Positions 45,987 to 56,885 of a stretch of 64,000 nt of DNA are shown here, piece by piece; the first letter of the stretch is position 1, and the number at the start of each line of letters is the position of its first letter. Source of the stretch: Magicicada septendecula (Eukaryota; Arthropoda; Insecta; Hemiptera; Cicadidae); contig CM068373.1 in NCBI GenBank assembly GCA_034769895.1, forward strand, positions 279,961,158 through 280,025,157, written 5' to 3'. The position numbers were made by a program, and so were the translations under genes. Below the pieces are notes generated by a model. It ran no database searches. It was not told the DNA's origin and worked only from the letters and a program-made list of their open reading frames with translations.

Positions 45987-46629
45987 TCATAAAACAAATC
46001 CCCACTAAACACCTAACACAAACATAACCTACAAAAACATATTCACAAGAATCAGAAAAACCCAAGTACTGTCCTTCCTTTGAGTGGACACCCGGGTTCT
46101 CTAGCGCTGCAGAGACCTGGCCTAGTCTGAACCATCTACTCATACCACAGAAGGAGACAAGTGACAACCAACAATACTGGACACACATAACATCAAACAT
46201 CCACTCAACACACACGTCTCACCAACACCTAACTCAAAAAACAACTAACAATCAAAATTCATAATTTGGTAATTTAGTCGGTAACGGTACCGACTTCCGA
46301 TCGAGCCATACCGCATCCCGCTAATGTCACACGCTAAACTCCGACCCCGAATCCGCAACATTCCATCACCCAGGCCACGCTTGAGACTCCCCGGCAGTAC
46401 AACCTATCACATTTTCCAAACACAAATAACCGCCTCAGTGGTGCGACCAGACTCACAAGTTATACAACCTACAACTAGCCTACACGGGCATATACCTAAG
46501 AAAACAATGTCATAACAATCGCCTTAATATTTCCGAGTTTGTAAGCCCCGCCACACACCAGGACCCAAGGGTTCAACCCTAGAATGAACCACGCTCACTG
46601 CTACCATTTGCAGTATCAGACTTTATAAA
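45987..46629 (-). other. Leader of Element C
   Basis: Lies between the primer-binding site and the recognisable gag coding. ORFs here (45880-46215) have no recognisable features. The true gag start may lie in this stretch but cannot be set because of the downstream frame breaks. Confidence 0.4.
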
Positions 46630-46647
46630 CCACGCTCTGCGGTACCA
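46630..46647 (-). promoter_or_regulatory. Primer-binding site of Element C
   Basis: On the minus strand TGGTACCGCAGAGCGTGG starts two bases after the LTR end GGTTACA. A similar CCACGCTC...ACCATTTG sequence is repeated about 50 bases away. The tRNA is not identified. Confidence 0.65.
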
Positions 46648-46649
46648 TT

Positions 46650-46997
46650 TGTAACCCCTCTTTCCTTTTGTCTTTTTATATGTATAAAACAAACTTCTTT
46701 TTATTTCTTTTTATATTTCTTTTTCTTTAATTTTTTTTTTGAAAGAGAAGCCACAAGTTAATTAGAACTAGGCCGGAGCCTAGAGAAGCCAAAATTGTGC
46801 TGGGTCCATTATGACGGGACTTGCAATGAAACTCGGCTGTAATATAACAATAACAGTTTTTATTGTATCCCATCATTCGCTACATGCAGATGAAACTTTA
46901 TCACATAATTATCACAAATAAATCACAAATATATCATAAATAAAGAAGCCCCATGTTTTAATAGTGTGAAAAGACAAGGTCTGTATCTCAACAATGA

Positions 46998-47025
<28 letters not shown>
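46650..47025 (-). repeat. Element C 5' LTR, terminal part before Element B
   Basis: Matches 31500-31868 almost base for base and ends in a (TA)n tract (46999-47025) in which Element B inserted. Confidence 0.9.
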
Positions 47026-47028
<3 letters not shown>

Positions 47029-47525
47029 CACAGGACAAATGGCGCCAATCGTACACACTATAGTTTTTTAGGCCCTTAAAAGGACCGTTTGTCGGGTACG
47101 CTAAATCATTTGCGTACGCTGCCCGAGCCGCGCTGTGATGTTCGGCGGCTGCGTCCGCTGTTCCGGGCGTGCTGCGGTTCTCTTCTTTCGGCAGCGGTAT
47201 GTAGAGCCCGCTGCTGTCCCAGTCGATGTCCATCACTGCTTCTCCTGCGTTCTCCATTCTTCCTTCTTCCTTTTCTTCCAGCTGGCTTGACGACGTCCAA
47301 TGGAGTGCGCCAAAAATTTTTAGCGGCGCTGTTTTTATGCCCTGACAGGTCGTATGCCACGAACCTATCAGAGTGCCTCTGGTCCCTGGTTGGCTCGCCT
47401 CGAGCACGTTAGATGGTCACGTTGAGGCCAATCAAGCTGCTGCCGATCCTTGATTGGGTCGCCTCGCCTTCTCGTGTCACGTCTCGGCTGGCGCCGAGAG
47501 CAGATCTTCGCCTCGCTATGTCACA
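47026..47525 (-). repeat. 3' LTR of Element B
   Basis: Minus strand starts TGTGACATAGCG and ends CCTGTGACA. The last codons of pol read into it. Confidence 0.93.
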
Positions 47526-50500
47526 ACTCCCCCGGGTCTTGAATGCTCTCCGGTGGCCAGCCCATTGTTCTTCTCCGGCGGGTTTGAGCCGTTGGCGGTG
47601 AACCTTGTATGGACGTCCGTCCTTCTCCACCGTGTAAATCTGCCCGCCGAGGGTTGCGGCAACGCTAAAGGGACCTTCCCAGGCTGGCTCCCATCCAGGG
47701 TACCTCCGTCCTTTGGCTGGTCCGGCGTGGCTCTTGACGTACACCAGCTGCCCTACGGCCAGTGTAGGGTCCTGTGTCCTCCGTTCCGGATACCGCCGCC
47801 GCTGATACTGCGTCTGGTGTGACCTGGCCGCCTCTTCTCATTCCTCAATTGGCCGGACGTCCTGTTCTGCGTGTGGCCGACTCCAGTCGCCGGGTCGGCG
47901 TAGGTCTCTGCCCAGCAGAAGCTCGCTCGGTGTCACTCCAGTGGCGGCGTTTGCACGATTCCGCAGCGAGAACAGAATCGTCGGCAAACGCTTGTCCCAG
48001 TCGCCATGGTCCTTGCAGTCATGGAGCTGGATCCGCAGCGCCTTCTTGATCTCGCCGTTGCGCCGCTCGGTCGGGTTCGCCCTGGGATGGTAGTTGGCTG
48101 TAGTCCACGGTCGTATGTGCAGCTTGTCGCACATCTGCTTCCACTTGTGGCCCGTGAGCGGCTTTCCGTTGTCGGTGAGCAACGCCTCTGGGTATCCCCA
48201 ACGAGGGAACACTTCTTCCTCCAGGTAGCGGATAATGGTGTCGGCGTCCGCCTTGCGCACGGCCTTTGCTTCCACCCATCTCGACATCATATCCGTGACC
48301 ACTAAGATGTACCGGTTGCCAGCTCGAGTCAGCGGATATGGTCCCATGACGTCCAGGGCGACAGTATTCCAACATCTCCTGGGTCGGTGAGGTCGCTGTT
48401 GGTCCTGTTCGGGATTTGCGCCGCGCTTGTGTAGGGCGCATATTCTGCAACTCCGGACGTATCTGCGGACATCAATGGTTAGGCCGGTCCAGACGAAGTC
48501 CTTGCCGATGGCCCGAAACGTTTCTTCGGCCCCCGGATGACCGGCTTCAGGGAAGTCGTGGAAGTGCCTGATGACCTCCATGCGGACACTCGGCGGCACG
48601 TACAATCCTGGTTCCTGGTTGCGTCTGTCCTTCCAAACCAGGCCGTTGTCCACCCGGTATCCTCTCGCTGTAGCCGCCGCAGGGTCGTTTCTCCACGCTT
48701 GGCACTCCTGGTCGCCTTCTTGCGCCTCCTGCACTGCCTGATGGATGCCGACAGCTGTGATTTCTTGTAGTCGGGGTGCAGCTGCCGCAACACTGCGAAG
48801 TGGCCTCTCTTCAGGCTGCATCCGTGGTTCTTCTTGGACGCCGGCAGTATCTTCAAGCCCAGGTTCCCTCGAGAGGAAGTCCGGCAACTCGTTCTCCTTG
48901 CCCGGGCAGTGGACGACGGTGAATTTGATATCAGTAGAGCCCAGCGAGCGTACTTCGTCTTCTGCCCCGTCGCCTGCTTCAGCCAAGTTAGCGCCTTGTT
49001 GTCGGTCCTTAGGCTGAAATGGCGATCCTCCAAGTATGGCCGGTATTTCTTGATGGCCCAGACGACTGCCAAACACTCCAGTTCGTTGGAGTGGTAGTTC
49101 TTCTCCGCCTCGTGGAGCTTGGCACTGGCGTACGAGATGATACGCCTCTCTCCGGCTTCGGTGCATTGATAAAGCACCGCTCCAAGTCCCTTTTGGCTGG
49201 CGTCGGTCTGCAGAAACATCGGCAAGTCTCGATCCGGTCGTGAGAGTTTTAACGGCTGCCGGAAAGCGGCCTTAACCTCTTCGAAGGCTCGCTGAGTTGT
49301 GTCGTCCCAATGCCACTTTCTTGTCCGCAGCAGGTCCGTTAACGGTTCCGAAATCATGGCGAAGCAGGGGATGTACTCTCGCAGCCAGTTGCAGGTTCCC
49401 AGGAAGCGTTGCAGCTCTTTCTTGTTGCTGGGGGCCGGCTGGTCTTCAATCGCTCTGAGATGTTGCTGCTGCGGGAGGTTGCCGTCCGGAGTAATCTCGT
49501 GGCCTAGAAAGGCGACTTCTTCCCGCCCGAAGTGACACTTGTTGAGCGAGCAGGTCAGCTGGTGCATCTGCAGCCTTTCCAAGACTTGATCCAGGTGTCG
49601 CAGGTGCGTTTCCCAGTCGGGGGAGTAGACAATGATGTCATCCAGATAGACGAGGCAGCACTCCCGTAATAGTCCCGTGAGAACATCCTGCATCAGCCGT
49701 TGGAAGGTGCTGGGCGCGTTCTTCAGCCCAAAGCACATCACCCGGAACTGGTAGCGACCTCCGTCGGGCACCGAGAATGCTGTGTACTTCTTTGCTTCTT
49801 CCTCCAGCGGGATTTGCCAGTAGCCGCTCTTGAGATCTAGGGTCGAGAAGACTTGGGCCCCGCTGAGGTCCTTGATTGTTTCGTATATCAGCGGCAGTGG
49901 TGAGTCCACATCCTCGGTCTGATCGTTCAACCTCCGGAAGTCTACGCAGAACCGGGGTGTGCTGTCCTTCTTCTTCACAATCACCACCGGAGAGCTGTAT
50001 GGCGAGGTGGCCGGTTCAATGATACGCTGCCTCAGCATCTCTTCTACCTGTTCCCGGATGGTGCGTTTCTTCTCGTCGGAGTACCGGTACATTGGGAGCC
50101 GGAATGGCTGGCTACCTTCTATCAGCCGGATCTCGTGCTTGGCCGCAGATGTAGTGCGGAGCGGGCCACGGGAGAACAAACTGCGATGACGGTGTAACAT
50201 TTCCAGAAGCCGTTTATGGTGTTGGCCACCTGCTGACGTTTGAAGGCTAGCTTCGTCAATGTCCTCTTCCTCGGGCTCCGCGCGGTCGGTCTCGCTGCCA
50301 ATGTGAAGGCAGCCCCGTCGGTAGTCCACAACTGCTTGGTTGGCCGTGAGCCAGTGGTGGCCCAATAAAACTTCTTCTTGCAGTCCGGGCACTTCTAGCA
50401 GACTGGTGGTGGTCGCGAGACTTCCAATTATAATGTCTGCGACGACGGTGGCCGTTGAGTGACATTGCTGACCGTGTAGCGCTAGCTGGACAACTCGGGG

Positions 50501-50671
50501 CTCCGTCTTCCTTCCTCCGGGCAGCAGACCGGCTCGTACGAAGTCGTAGTTTGCGGCGGAGTCCAAGGCTGCGGTCAGTTTTCGGCCGGCGATCTCTATT
50601 GGAATGCGCGGTATGTCCGCACCTAGTTGGTTCACGCGCCCCGGTGGGCTATTTACCGGGGCGCTTGGTCG
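47409..50671 (-). pseudogene. pol: Element B Pol (protease, RT, RNase H, integrase), two defects
   Basis: Entered by -1 frameshift at 50671-50677. Protease motif LDSAA replaces the more usual DTG/DSG. Reverse transcriptase has STLDLKSGYWQ and YLDD, RNase H has QTDASQKGLG. The frame breaks near 48925-48940 in RNase H and continues in another frame through VVHCPGKENELPDFLSREPG. Integrase has a zinc-binding HFHDF..GHPG...CRICALH, then D in ALDVMGPY, D in LLTDNG and E in ANPTERRNGE. A TGA at 47838-47840 interrupts the frame. Beyond it the same frame stays open with the GPF-type module (WEGPFSV), ending inside the 3' LTR. The two breaks could be real or assembly errors; LTR identity argues they are very recent or were present in the copied source. 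Confidence 0.9.
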
Positions 50672-50677
50672 TTTCCC
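50636..50677 (-). promoter_or_regulatory. -1 frameshift signal (GGGAAAC plus 10-bp hairpin), gag-pol of Element B
   Basis: In the gag frame the minus strand reads CAG GGA AAC GAC, so G GGA AAC is a slippery heptamer (50671-50677). After a 6-base spacer, GCGCCCCGGT (50664-50655) pairs perfectly with ACCGGGGCGC (50645-50636) around a 9-base loop. A -1 slip moves exactly into the pol frame. The gag stop TAA lies in the hairpin loop. Confidence 0.88.
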
Positions 50678-51429
50678 TGCCGGTTCTTCACAGGGCAGTC
50701 CCGATGGAAGTGTCTTCCCAGGCAGTAGCGGCACTTGGGCGTTAGGCTGTTCAATCTTTGTTCCTCTTTCGTGCTTGAGGCCGATCGACACTGCTTCGAC
50801 CCCCCTACTCGATCCAGGGAGTTTTCAGCAGAGTCATCCCGACCTCGCGCACGACTATCTTGATCCAAGTCCGCCTCGATGCTCATTGCCCGTTGTAAAA
50901 GTTCCTCTAAAGTCATAGGCGGCGGGAACCTCAGCGCAGGTCGAAGGCGTGGCTGCAGCTGTTGTGTAAGCATGGCTGTGCTCGTCCTCTCGTCACCTCC
51001 GGGGTACAGACGGCGAAACAGCTTGATTTTTCTCAGGATGAAGATTTCCGCCGATTCCTGCCGCTGCGTTTGTCCGTACAGCTCGGCCAGCAGCTCTGCG
51101 TCTCGTTGCATCCCGCAGAAGTGATGCCGGAAGCGGTCGCAGAACTCGGGCCAATTTATCTGCAATCCCGTGTATCTCTCTGCCCACGTGGCAGCTTCTC
51201 CTCGGAGCTGCCGCACTGCGTAATCTGCCCACTGTTCAGGTGGGACTCTGTAGTCCCGCAGCTGTCGCTCTAGCTGTTGAAGATATCGTTCTGGATCCTC
51301 GTACTTGAGGCCATGGTATGTAGCGGTGATCACCGGTGGCAACGTGCACCTCAGAGCTGCGGCGAATTGCGCAAAGCCTTGCTCTACCTCGAACCCGGTG
51401 TCCCGCTGGGTGTAGCTGTTGGGCGCCAT
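50653..51429 (-). CDS. gag: Element B Gag
   Basis: Structural particle protein of about 258 residues. The capsid part has YLQQLERQLRDYRVPPEQWA and GEAATWAERYTGLQINWPEF, typical of gypsy Gag. The C-terminus has a short zinc-knuckle-like CRYCLGRHFHRDC (CxxC...H...C, spacing slightly off CX2CX4HX4C), which would bind RNA. I place the start at the ATG at 51429 (MAPNSYTQ), after the primer-binding site. The frame is open further up to 51897, but that part is LTR and primer site. The end overlaps pol. Confidence 0.87.
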   Translation of the reverse strand: MAPNSYTQRDTGFEVEQGFAQFAAALRCTLPPVITATYHGLKYEDPERYLQQLERQLRDYRVPPEQWADYAVRQLRGEAATWAERYTGLQINWPEFCDRFRHHFCGMQRDAELLAELYGQTQRQESAEIFILRKIKLFRRLYPGGDERTSTAMLTQQLQPRLRPALRFPPPMTLEELLQRAMSIEADLDQDSRARGRDDSAENSLDRVGGSKQCRSASSTKEEQRLNSLTPKCRYCLGRHFHRDCPVKNRQGNDQAPR

Positions 51430-51495
51430 GTTGTTTTGTGTGCCGGCTGGTAGTTCTCTGGCGTGGCTGGATCCTGCATCCGCAAGATGATCGTC

Positions 51496-51513
51496 GCCCC
51501 ACGTTGGGCGCCA
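51496..51513 (-). promoter_or_regulatory. Primer-binding site of Element B
   Basis: Minus strand TGGCGCCCAACGTGGGGC starts two bases (AG) after the LTR end, a form common in insect gypsy elements. Confidence 0.88.
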
Positions 51514-51515
51514 CT

Positions 51516-52015
51516 TGTCACAGGACAAATGGCGCCAATCGTACACACTATAGTTTTTTAGGCCCTTAAAAGGACCGTTTGTCGGGTACGCTAAATCATT
51601 TGCGTACGCTGCCCGAGCCGCGCTGTGATGTTCGGCGGCTGCGTCCGCTGTTCCGGGCGTGCTGCGGTTCTCTTCTTTCGGCAGCGGTATGTAGAGCCCG
51701 CTGCTGTCCCAGTCGATGTCCATCACTGCTTCTCCTGCGTTCTCCATTCTTCCTTCTTCCTTTTCTTCCAGCTGGCTTGACGACGTCCAATGGAGTGCGC
51801 CAAAAATTTTTAGCGGCGCTGTTTTTATGCCCTGACAGGTCGTATGCCACGAACCTATCAGAGTGCCTCTGGTCCCTGGTTGGCTCGCCTCGAGCACGTT
51901 AGATGGTCACGTTGAGGCCAATCAAGCTGCTGCCGATCCTTGATTGGGTCGCCTCGCCTTCTCGTGTCACGTCTCGGCTGGCGCCGAGAGCAGATCTTCG
52001 CCTCGCTATGTCACA
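51516..52015 (-). repeat. 5' LTR of Element B
   Basis: Appears identical to 47026-47525. GC-rich, TG...CA. Confidence 0.93.
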
Positions 52016-53675
52016 ATATATATATATACCGAATAACATGACGTAAATATGTGATTCTCCCCTTTTTGTGACTCGCTTAACATAGACAGAAACATAACAA
52101 CACGTACAGAAACATAACAACACGTACAGAAACATAAAGGCACATATACTCAATTATACACATATATTCTAAACACGAATGCCCCTGGAATACACCTGCA
52201 TTGCAGGCAGTGTTACTACCATGCCCTAAAACCAGCAGTCATAAATGTTCGCCCATCAGTCACCGCCATTCATCAATTTCTATTAATCTAAATAAATGCG
52301 AAAACCCCAGAAAGGATGATAATCACTCATAACCCATAAGAGAGACCGGACCACCCATATGTATAGATATCCACTGATAATTGCCCCATCATGAGCATAT
52401 GAAATCTTTAAGTTTCTTCAACAGCATAAAAATAAAAATAAAAAACTGCATCACCTGATTTTAAGCAATTGTTATGCGGTTCTGAAATGTTAATTTGTTT
52501 TACAAACTCAGAAGGATTCAATTAATCAGTATATACTTTACAAGTAGAAAAATTAATCAGTAGATGCTTTACAAGTTAAAAAAAATTAATCAGTATATGT
52601 TTTACAAGTAGAAAAAAATTAATTAGTATAGACCTTTGTAAGGTACAAATTAATTAGTATATGCCCAGAAAAAAAATGTGCAAATTCTCTTCTATTAAAA
52701 TGCGACTGGCTATATATAGGTAAAATGAATTTACAATAAGGACTGTTGTGCCCTGGCAGCTGTGGGAGCGCGCCAGCATGCGCTTAACCAAGTTTGACAG
52801 GAATCATACCTGCCTTAAACTGTATTAACATGTGCCTGGCAAAAACTATGTCCCTTTTTATACCCCAGAAAACAGCCAAAAAGAAAACGAAAAACGCCCC
52901 AGCCCTTAAATGTTAAACCCCAGGTGAATTTAATATCAACTCCATTCTGTTCCAGCCGGAACAGAATTCCTAACATGTCATAAATTTTGTAGTGAGTAAG
53001 GTGATGACTATAGGCAATCTGTGAAAATATTTAAATGTACAAAATATCTCTAGCACGCTCCCCCAGTGCAGCACACAATTACAAGCATTGTGCTTAGTGT
53101 TATGAAATTAAGTTATTAAAATGTTCCTTGAAATTAACACATAATGTTCAGAATGACACCTCTATAGCAGACTGTCTGGCCACGTGGGCACATGGATTCA
53201 AAAGATTTTTACGGTAAAACAGGTGCACTGCCGGCCCGGCCCCAAAAGGAAAATAAAAAAGTGCATATCACCTTAATTGTGCTGACTAAGAGTTACATCT
53301 TGATCTAGTCACCGACTCCTTCTCCGAACAGGATCGTTTCTAATGGTCCATGGCTGATGAGGATGGAGGTCAATAAGCAAGGCCACATCTCCGGCTTAAT
53401 CGAGAACCCGGGAGTCTCGTAAGTTTCAGCCTGCCATAAGAGTGGAAGAAATAACTGCGCAGTAAACTGTTCGGAATCCGGTAGTCGGTTGATTCTCTGA
53501 GAGCCGGGCGGTGAACTGAATTCAGCTGTTACAGTCTAACCAAGCCAAACCTCCCTACGAGGTGCGCGCGCAGCTTTAACGGTTCCGTACAAAGTTCGGT
53601 ACACCCGACCCTTGCTCTCGCGTTATTTTACCCTTGAATTCTCTAACTTTCGAGGGCCGGTATTATACCGGCACA
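52016..53675 (-). repeat. Element C 5' LTR, remaining part after Element B
   Basis: Collinear with 39657-41307, differing by scattered substitutions and small indels (an AAAATA unit near 52435, a duplicated ACACGTACAGAAACATAAC near 52100). It has the same ~35-bp tandem units at 52518-52665. Ends CCGGCACA at 53675, followed by ACTG. Confidence 0.9.
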
Positions 53676-53679
53676 ACTG
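53676..53679. repeat. Target-site duplication of Element C, right copy
   Basis: ACTG, matching 31496-31499. Confidence 0.75.
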
Positions 53680-54239
53680 TGACAGCCATTGCAATAGCCT
53701 TAGGCCTACTAACTAATTTGTTATTCTCATTATTACTATTACTTATGCTATTTTCTGCCCTGACTAAACTATTTTCTACTGTTAAATCTTCTTGAATATC
53801 CATTATCACTCTCACTGTCAATCGAGTCAGACACATTTGATTCCACTTGATGTAAACAATTCATTACTAAAAATATCAGTCTGAATCTTCTAATAATTGA
53901 AGTATTGACATTCAGTTGCCAGAATTTTATTCAAATAATACATTATTAAGAATAAACACGTAAACTGTAATAAAGCAGACAACACAAACAATGTCACTTT
54001 AGAGGTTAGTACAGTTGAATTTTTAAAAAAACGTTGCTTGTAAAGAATCTGATATCATGTGAGGTCTTTGCAAAGTATAAAGTCTCCAGAGAGTGCAGCA
54101 CTCAACAGAATGTCGGTATACACACAACTCAATGTAAATTCAGTCGCAAATACATATCAGCCAAGCCCTGCCAATGGATAGTAAATGATACTTTTCATGA
54201 TGGGGCCACCCCACCCAAGGAGTGGTAAGGGTTAAAACT
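53680..54239. other. Unassigned AT-rich sequence
   Basis: No gene recognised. A short minus-strand frame with acidic SDSIDSESDNGYS at about 53770-53840 resembles nothing certain. This would be continuous with the sequence left of 31496 before Element C inserted. Confidence 0.4.
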
Positions 54240-54850
54240 TGCCAGGCTGTCAGGCCATGGTTGCAAACATTTTGACCGTACCCATGACAGACATCTTTCA
54301 TGGCGCAGGAACAGAGATCGCAAACACTCGTATACGACTATGGACAAAGACTGTCCTACCTAAAGAGACACTTCTCTTTATAAATTTCTTTCAGGTATTG
54401 AAAGACTCACTACTTGTTGATAAATATTTTGCTAATAGCGTTACCCTTCTTTTCTGATTGGCCCGGCTATCTATCTTACCATTTCTCAATGCTGGTAACC
54501 AACATTTATTTAGCACTAAGGACTCTTCCACAGCATAAATAAGTAAGACGAGTTCTTAGCACTAAATAAATACTGGTTACCAGCACTGAGACATGGTACA
54601 ACAGCACGGCTAAACAAAAAAGAAGACCAATGCAATTGGCCAAATATTGACCAATCAGAAGTAAGTGTAGTTTGATACCTGAAAAAATGTATAAGTATAC
54701 ATTCCTCAAAGAGGTAGGACAGTCTCTGCTTGTAATTCTGTTTAAGATCACTGTCAAGTATGACTGCAAATGTCCATCTTCAGCATGGCAGAAATGTCTG
54801 GCATTAATATAGACATTCTGGATCACAGCAAATGTTAACTGTAACTCAAT
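54240..54850. repeat. Long imperfect inverted repeat (fold-back element)
   Basis: The centre is near 54535. Inner arms GCTGGTAACCA.CATTTATTTAG match around 54492-54530 and 54545-54592. Similarity continues outward: GACTGTCCTACCT at about 54350 and its complement at about 54715, and TTTCAGGTAT at about 54390 and about 54680. The arms are about 250-300 bp, diverging outward. No ORF is conserved. Confidence 0.65.
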
Positions 54851-55550
54851 TTCCTCTTAACAGCAATATAATATAAATGTTCATATTAAGTTTGAAGACT
54901 TCTATTTTATAAAAATTTCTTAAAACATAATTTCTGAAATAATAAACTAGTAAAAAATAATAGACTATTTAAAATATTCTAGTAACAACTTTACACAACA
55001 CAAGTCACTTATCATAAAATCACTGTTGTTACTAGGTTAATTTTTTTTTCTAAAATTCATCAGTCACATTATTCCCCATTTTGGGCTAAACAGATCAGAT
55101 AACAGACACGGGCTGAAATATTTCTTCCCCATATTTAATATTCCTTTGATTTTTAGCAGCATATATCTATCAATTTATAAACTACATGTTACAACCACTT
55201 CTACCTTGACAGCAGAAACTATGTTATTTGATGGAGTGGCAAATTTAAAATTATTCAAAACTGTGCCCCACCAAATGACAGCTTCTGCAGTTTATAGAAG
55301 TTATTATGTTACCCAGTCATATGATGGGTTCAGCATTTTACACCAAATGGGTTGCCATCAAATGATGCACTCAGCAGCCAACATGTCAATTATTGAGTAC
55401 CTTTTACTGAAATGTATCTAAAGATTAACATTAATATAAGGATGAATATTTTGTATACTTATAACGTACCTTTTTACAAGTACCCATTCAAGGCTCTTAT
55501 AAGTCGGGGTTTTCAAAACAATCATTACTAGCAACTAGCAACACCCCTCA

Positions 55551-55552
<2 letters not shown>
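54851..55552. other. Unassigned AT-rich sequence
   Basis: No gene, repeat or motif recognised. A 91-codon ORF (55146-55421) has no known features. Probably intronic or intergenic. Confidence 0.4.

Positions 55553-55610
<58 letters not shown>
55553..55610. repeat. (CA)n microsatellite
   Basis: About 29 CA units, just upstream of the long-TIR transposon. Confidence 0.97.
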
Positions 55611-55611
<1 letters not shown>

Positions 55612-55911
55612 CATTTCCCTTTCTTGCTCATGGGTCATCCCAGTTTTGAACTTGATGGGAGGGGATTGATACGATGTAATTTCAGGAAAAAACATCTAAA
55701 TTCTTATAAACTGCTTCAAACAGAAAATCAGGTATGCTTTCCTCATTAAACATTATTTCAGATATCCGCAGCAATGCAATCATCATTTTCTCTGTTTGAA
55801 ATTCAGTACCACAACTGGGCTTTTTTTAAATCCACTACTCACTACTTATCTAGTACAGGAATTTTGGTACGAATCATGACTGCTCAGGGGTGTGAACCAA
55901 CCAAAGATCAA

Positions 55912-56588
55912 AATTCAACTCAACCAAAAAAAAATCATTTTCTCACCCACCATCTCAGATTTTGATGAAACTTGGCTTATTTGTTCTCCCTACAGAGATA
56001 AGTAACCACACCAAATTTTAACCCTCTATCTCTCTCCGTTTTCATTGTATAGGCTTTCAAAGTTTTGAAATTTTTGTGTTTTTAACAATCGGATGTTGCG
56101 AAACGAGACTTGCTAACCTTTTGAAAATAATTTGTAACTTTTTTATTTATCATCCAATCTTTGTGACATTTTGTAATTTTGTAGTTATATACTCTAAAGT
56201 ATAATAAGGATTCTAGAAAAAAATACACAACACCTTCAAGTAAAACTACTAAGGCTGGAAAAAATGTTTTATCTGCATCTTTGTAGTTTTTTTGGTAAAA
56301 AACATGGTTTAGCATTAAATTGAATATCACAGAAAGGGAAAGGGATAATCATAAAAACGTTTTTTTCAAATTAATCCTCAGTACATGGGATATCATATGA
56401 AAAAATAAAATTGATGGTGTTTTCATTCCTTTGTGTTTTTTTCTGTTAAAGGTAAGTTTTTTTTTTAATTTTGTATTCAGCGATTTTACTAAGCCATACA
56501 AATTTAAAAGGGTCTTAAGTATTTTTTTTAACAAAACTAAAATTTTTAGTGATTATAAAACAAACAGGCCCTATATTAAAACAAATAT
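55912..56588. repeat. Left terminal inverted repeat
   Basis: Inverted match to 58196-58854. It contains CAAATTTTAACCCTCTATCT, CCTCAGTACATGGGATATCA and, at its inner end, ACAGGCCCTATATTAAAACA. Confidence 0.82.
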
Positions 56589-56885
56589 AAGTTAGAACAA
56601 TAGCAACAACTTCTCAAGTAATCAATCAAAATTCAAAAAATCCATAATTGCATTTTGTTGAGACTTTTGATTTTGAGGTATAGGCCTAGGTTGAAGAATA
56701 AATAACTAATAAATATTTTCATCCATAGGAAATATTCTATTTTAACCTAAATAGGCTTGTTCAAGATTTTCTTAATGCTGACACAAAAGATTACATACAA
56801 AATATAACATTATGTACATTTAATAACAAAGTCTGGAAATTTACCAAAACTGCATTCCAATATTTGTTATTTACAGTATGTACAG

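Larger units (their letters stand above)
47026..52015 (-). mobile_element. Element B: Ty3/gypsy retrotransposon with identical LTRs
   Basis: The 500-bp LTRs at 47026-47525 and 51516-52015 appear identical, so this is the most recent insertion in the window by this measure. Minus-strand order: 5' LTR, primer-binding site, gag, pol, polypurine tract (CCCGGGGGAGT), 3' LTR. It is GC-rich compared with its surroundings. It sits in the (TA)n of the right Element C LTR, flanked by ATAT on both sides. Pol has one frameshift and one stop codon. Confidence 0.93.
31500..53675 (-). mobile_element. Element C: large gag-only LTR retroelement, host of nested elements A and B
   Basis: The two LTRs (31500-31868 joined to 39657-41307; 46650-47025 joined to 52016-53675) match in order and sequence once the insertions A and B are removed; each is about 2.02 kb. 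On the minus strand the LTR starts TGTGCCGG and ends GGTTACA. A primer-binding site follows the right LTR, a G-rich polypurine tract precedes the left one, and a 4-bp ACTG duplication flanks the whole. The internal part (41308-46649) has a broken gag and no pol, so the element is non-autonomous. Confidence 0.9.

Noticed and set aside
47089..47412. 107-codon ORF found twice (also 51579-51902)
   Set aside because: It lies within the Element B LTR and is duplicated with it; there is no evidence that it is a gene.
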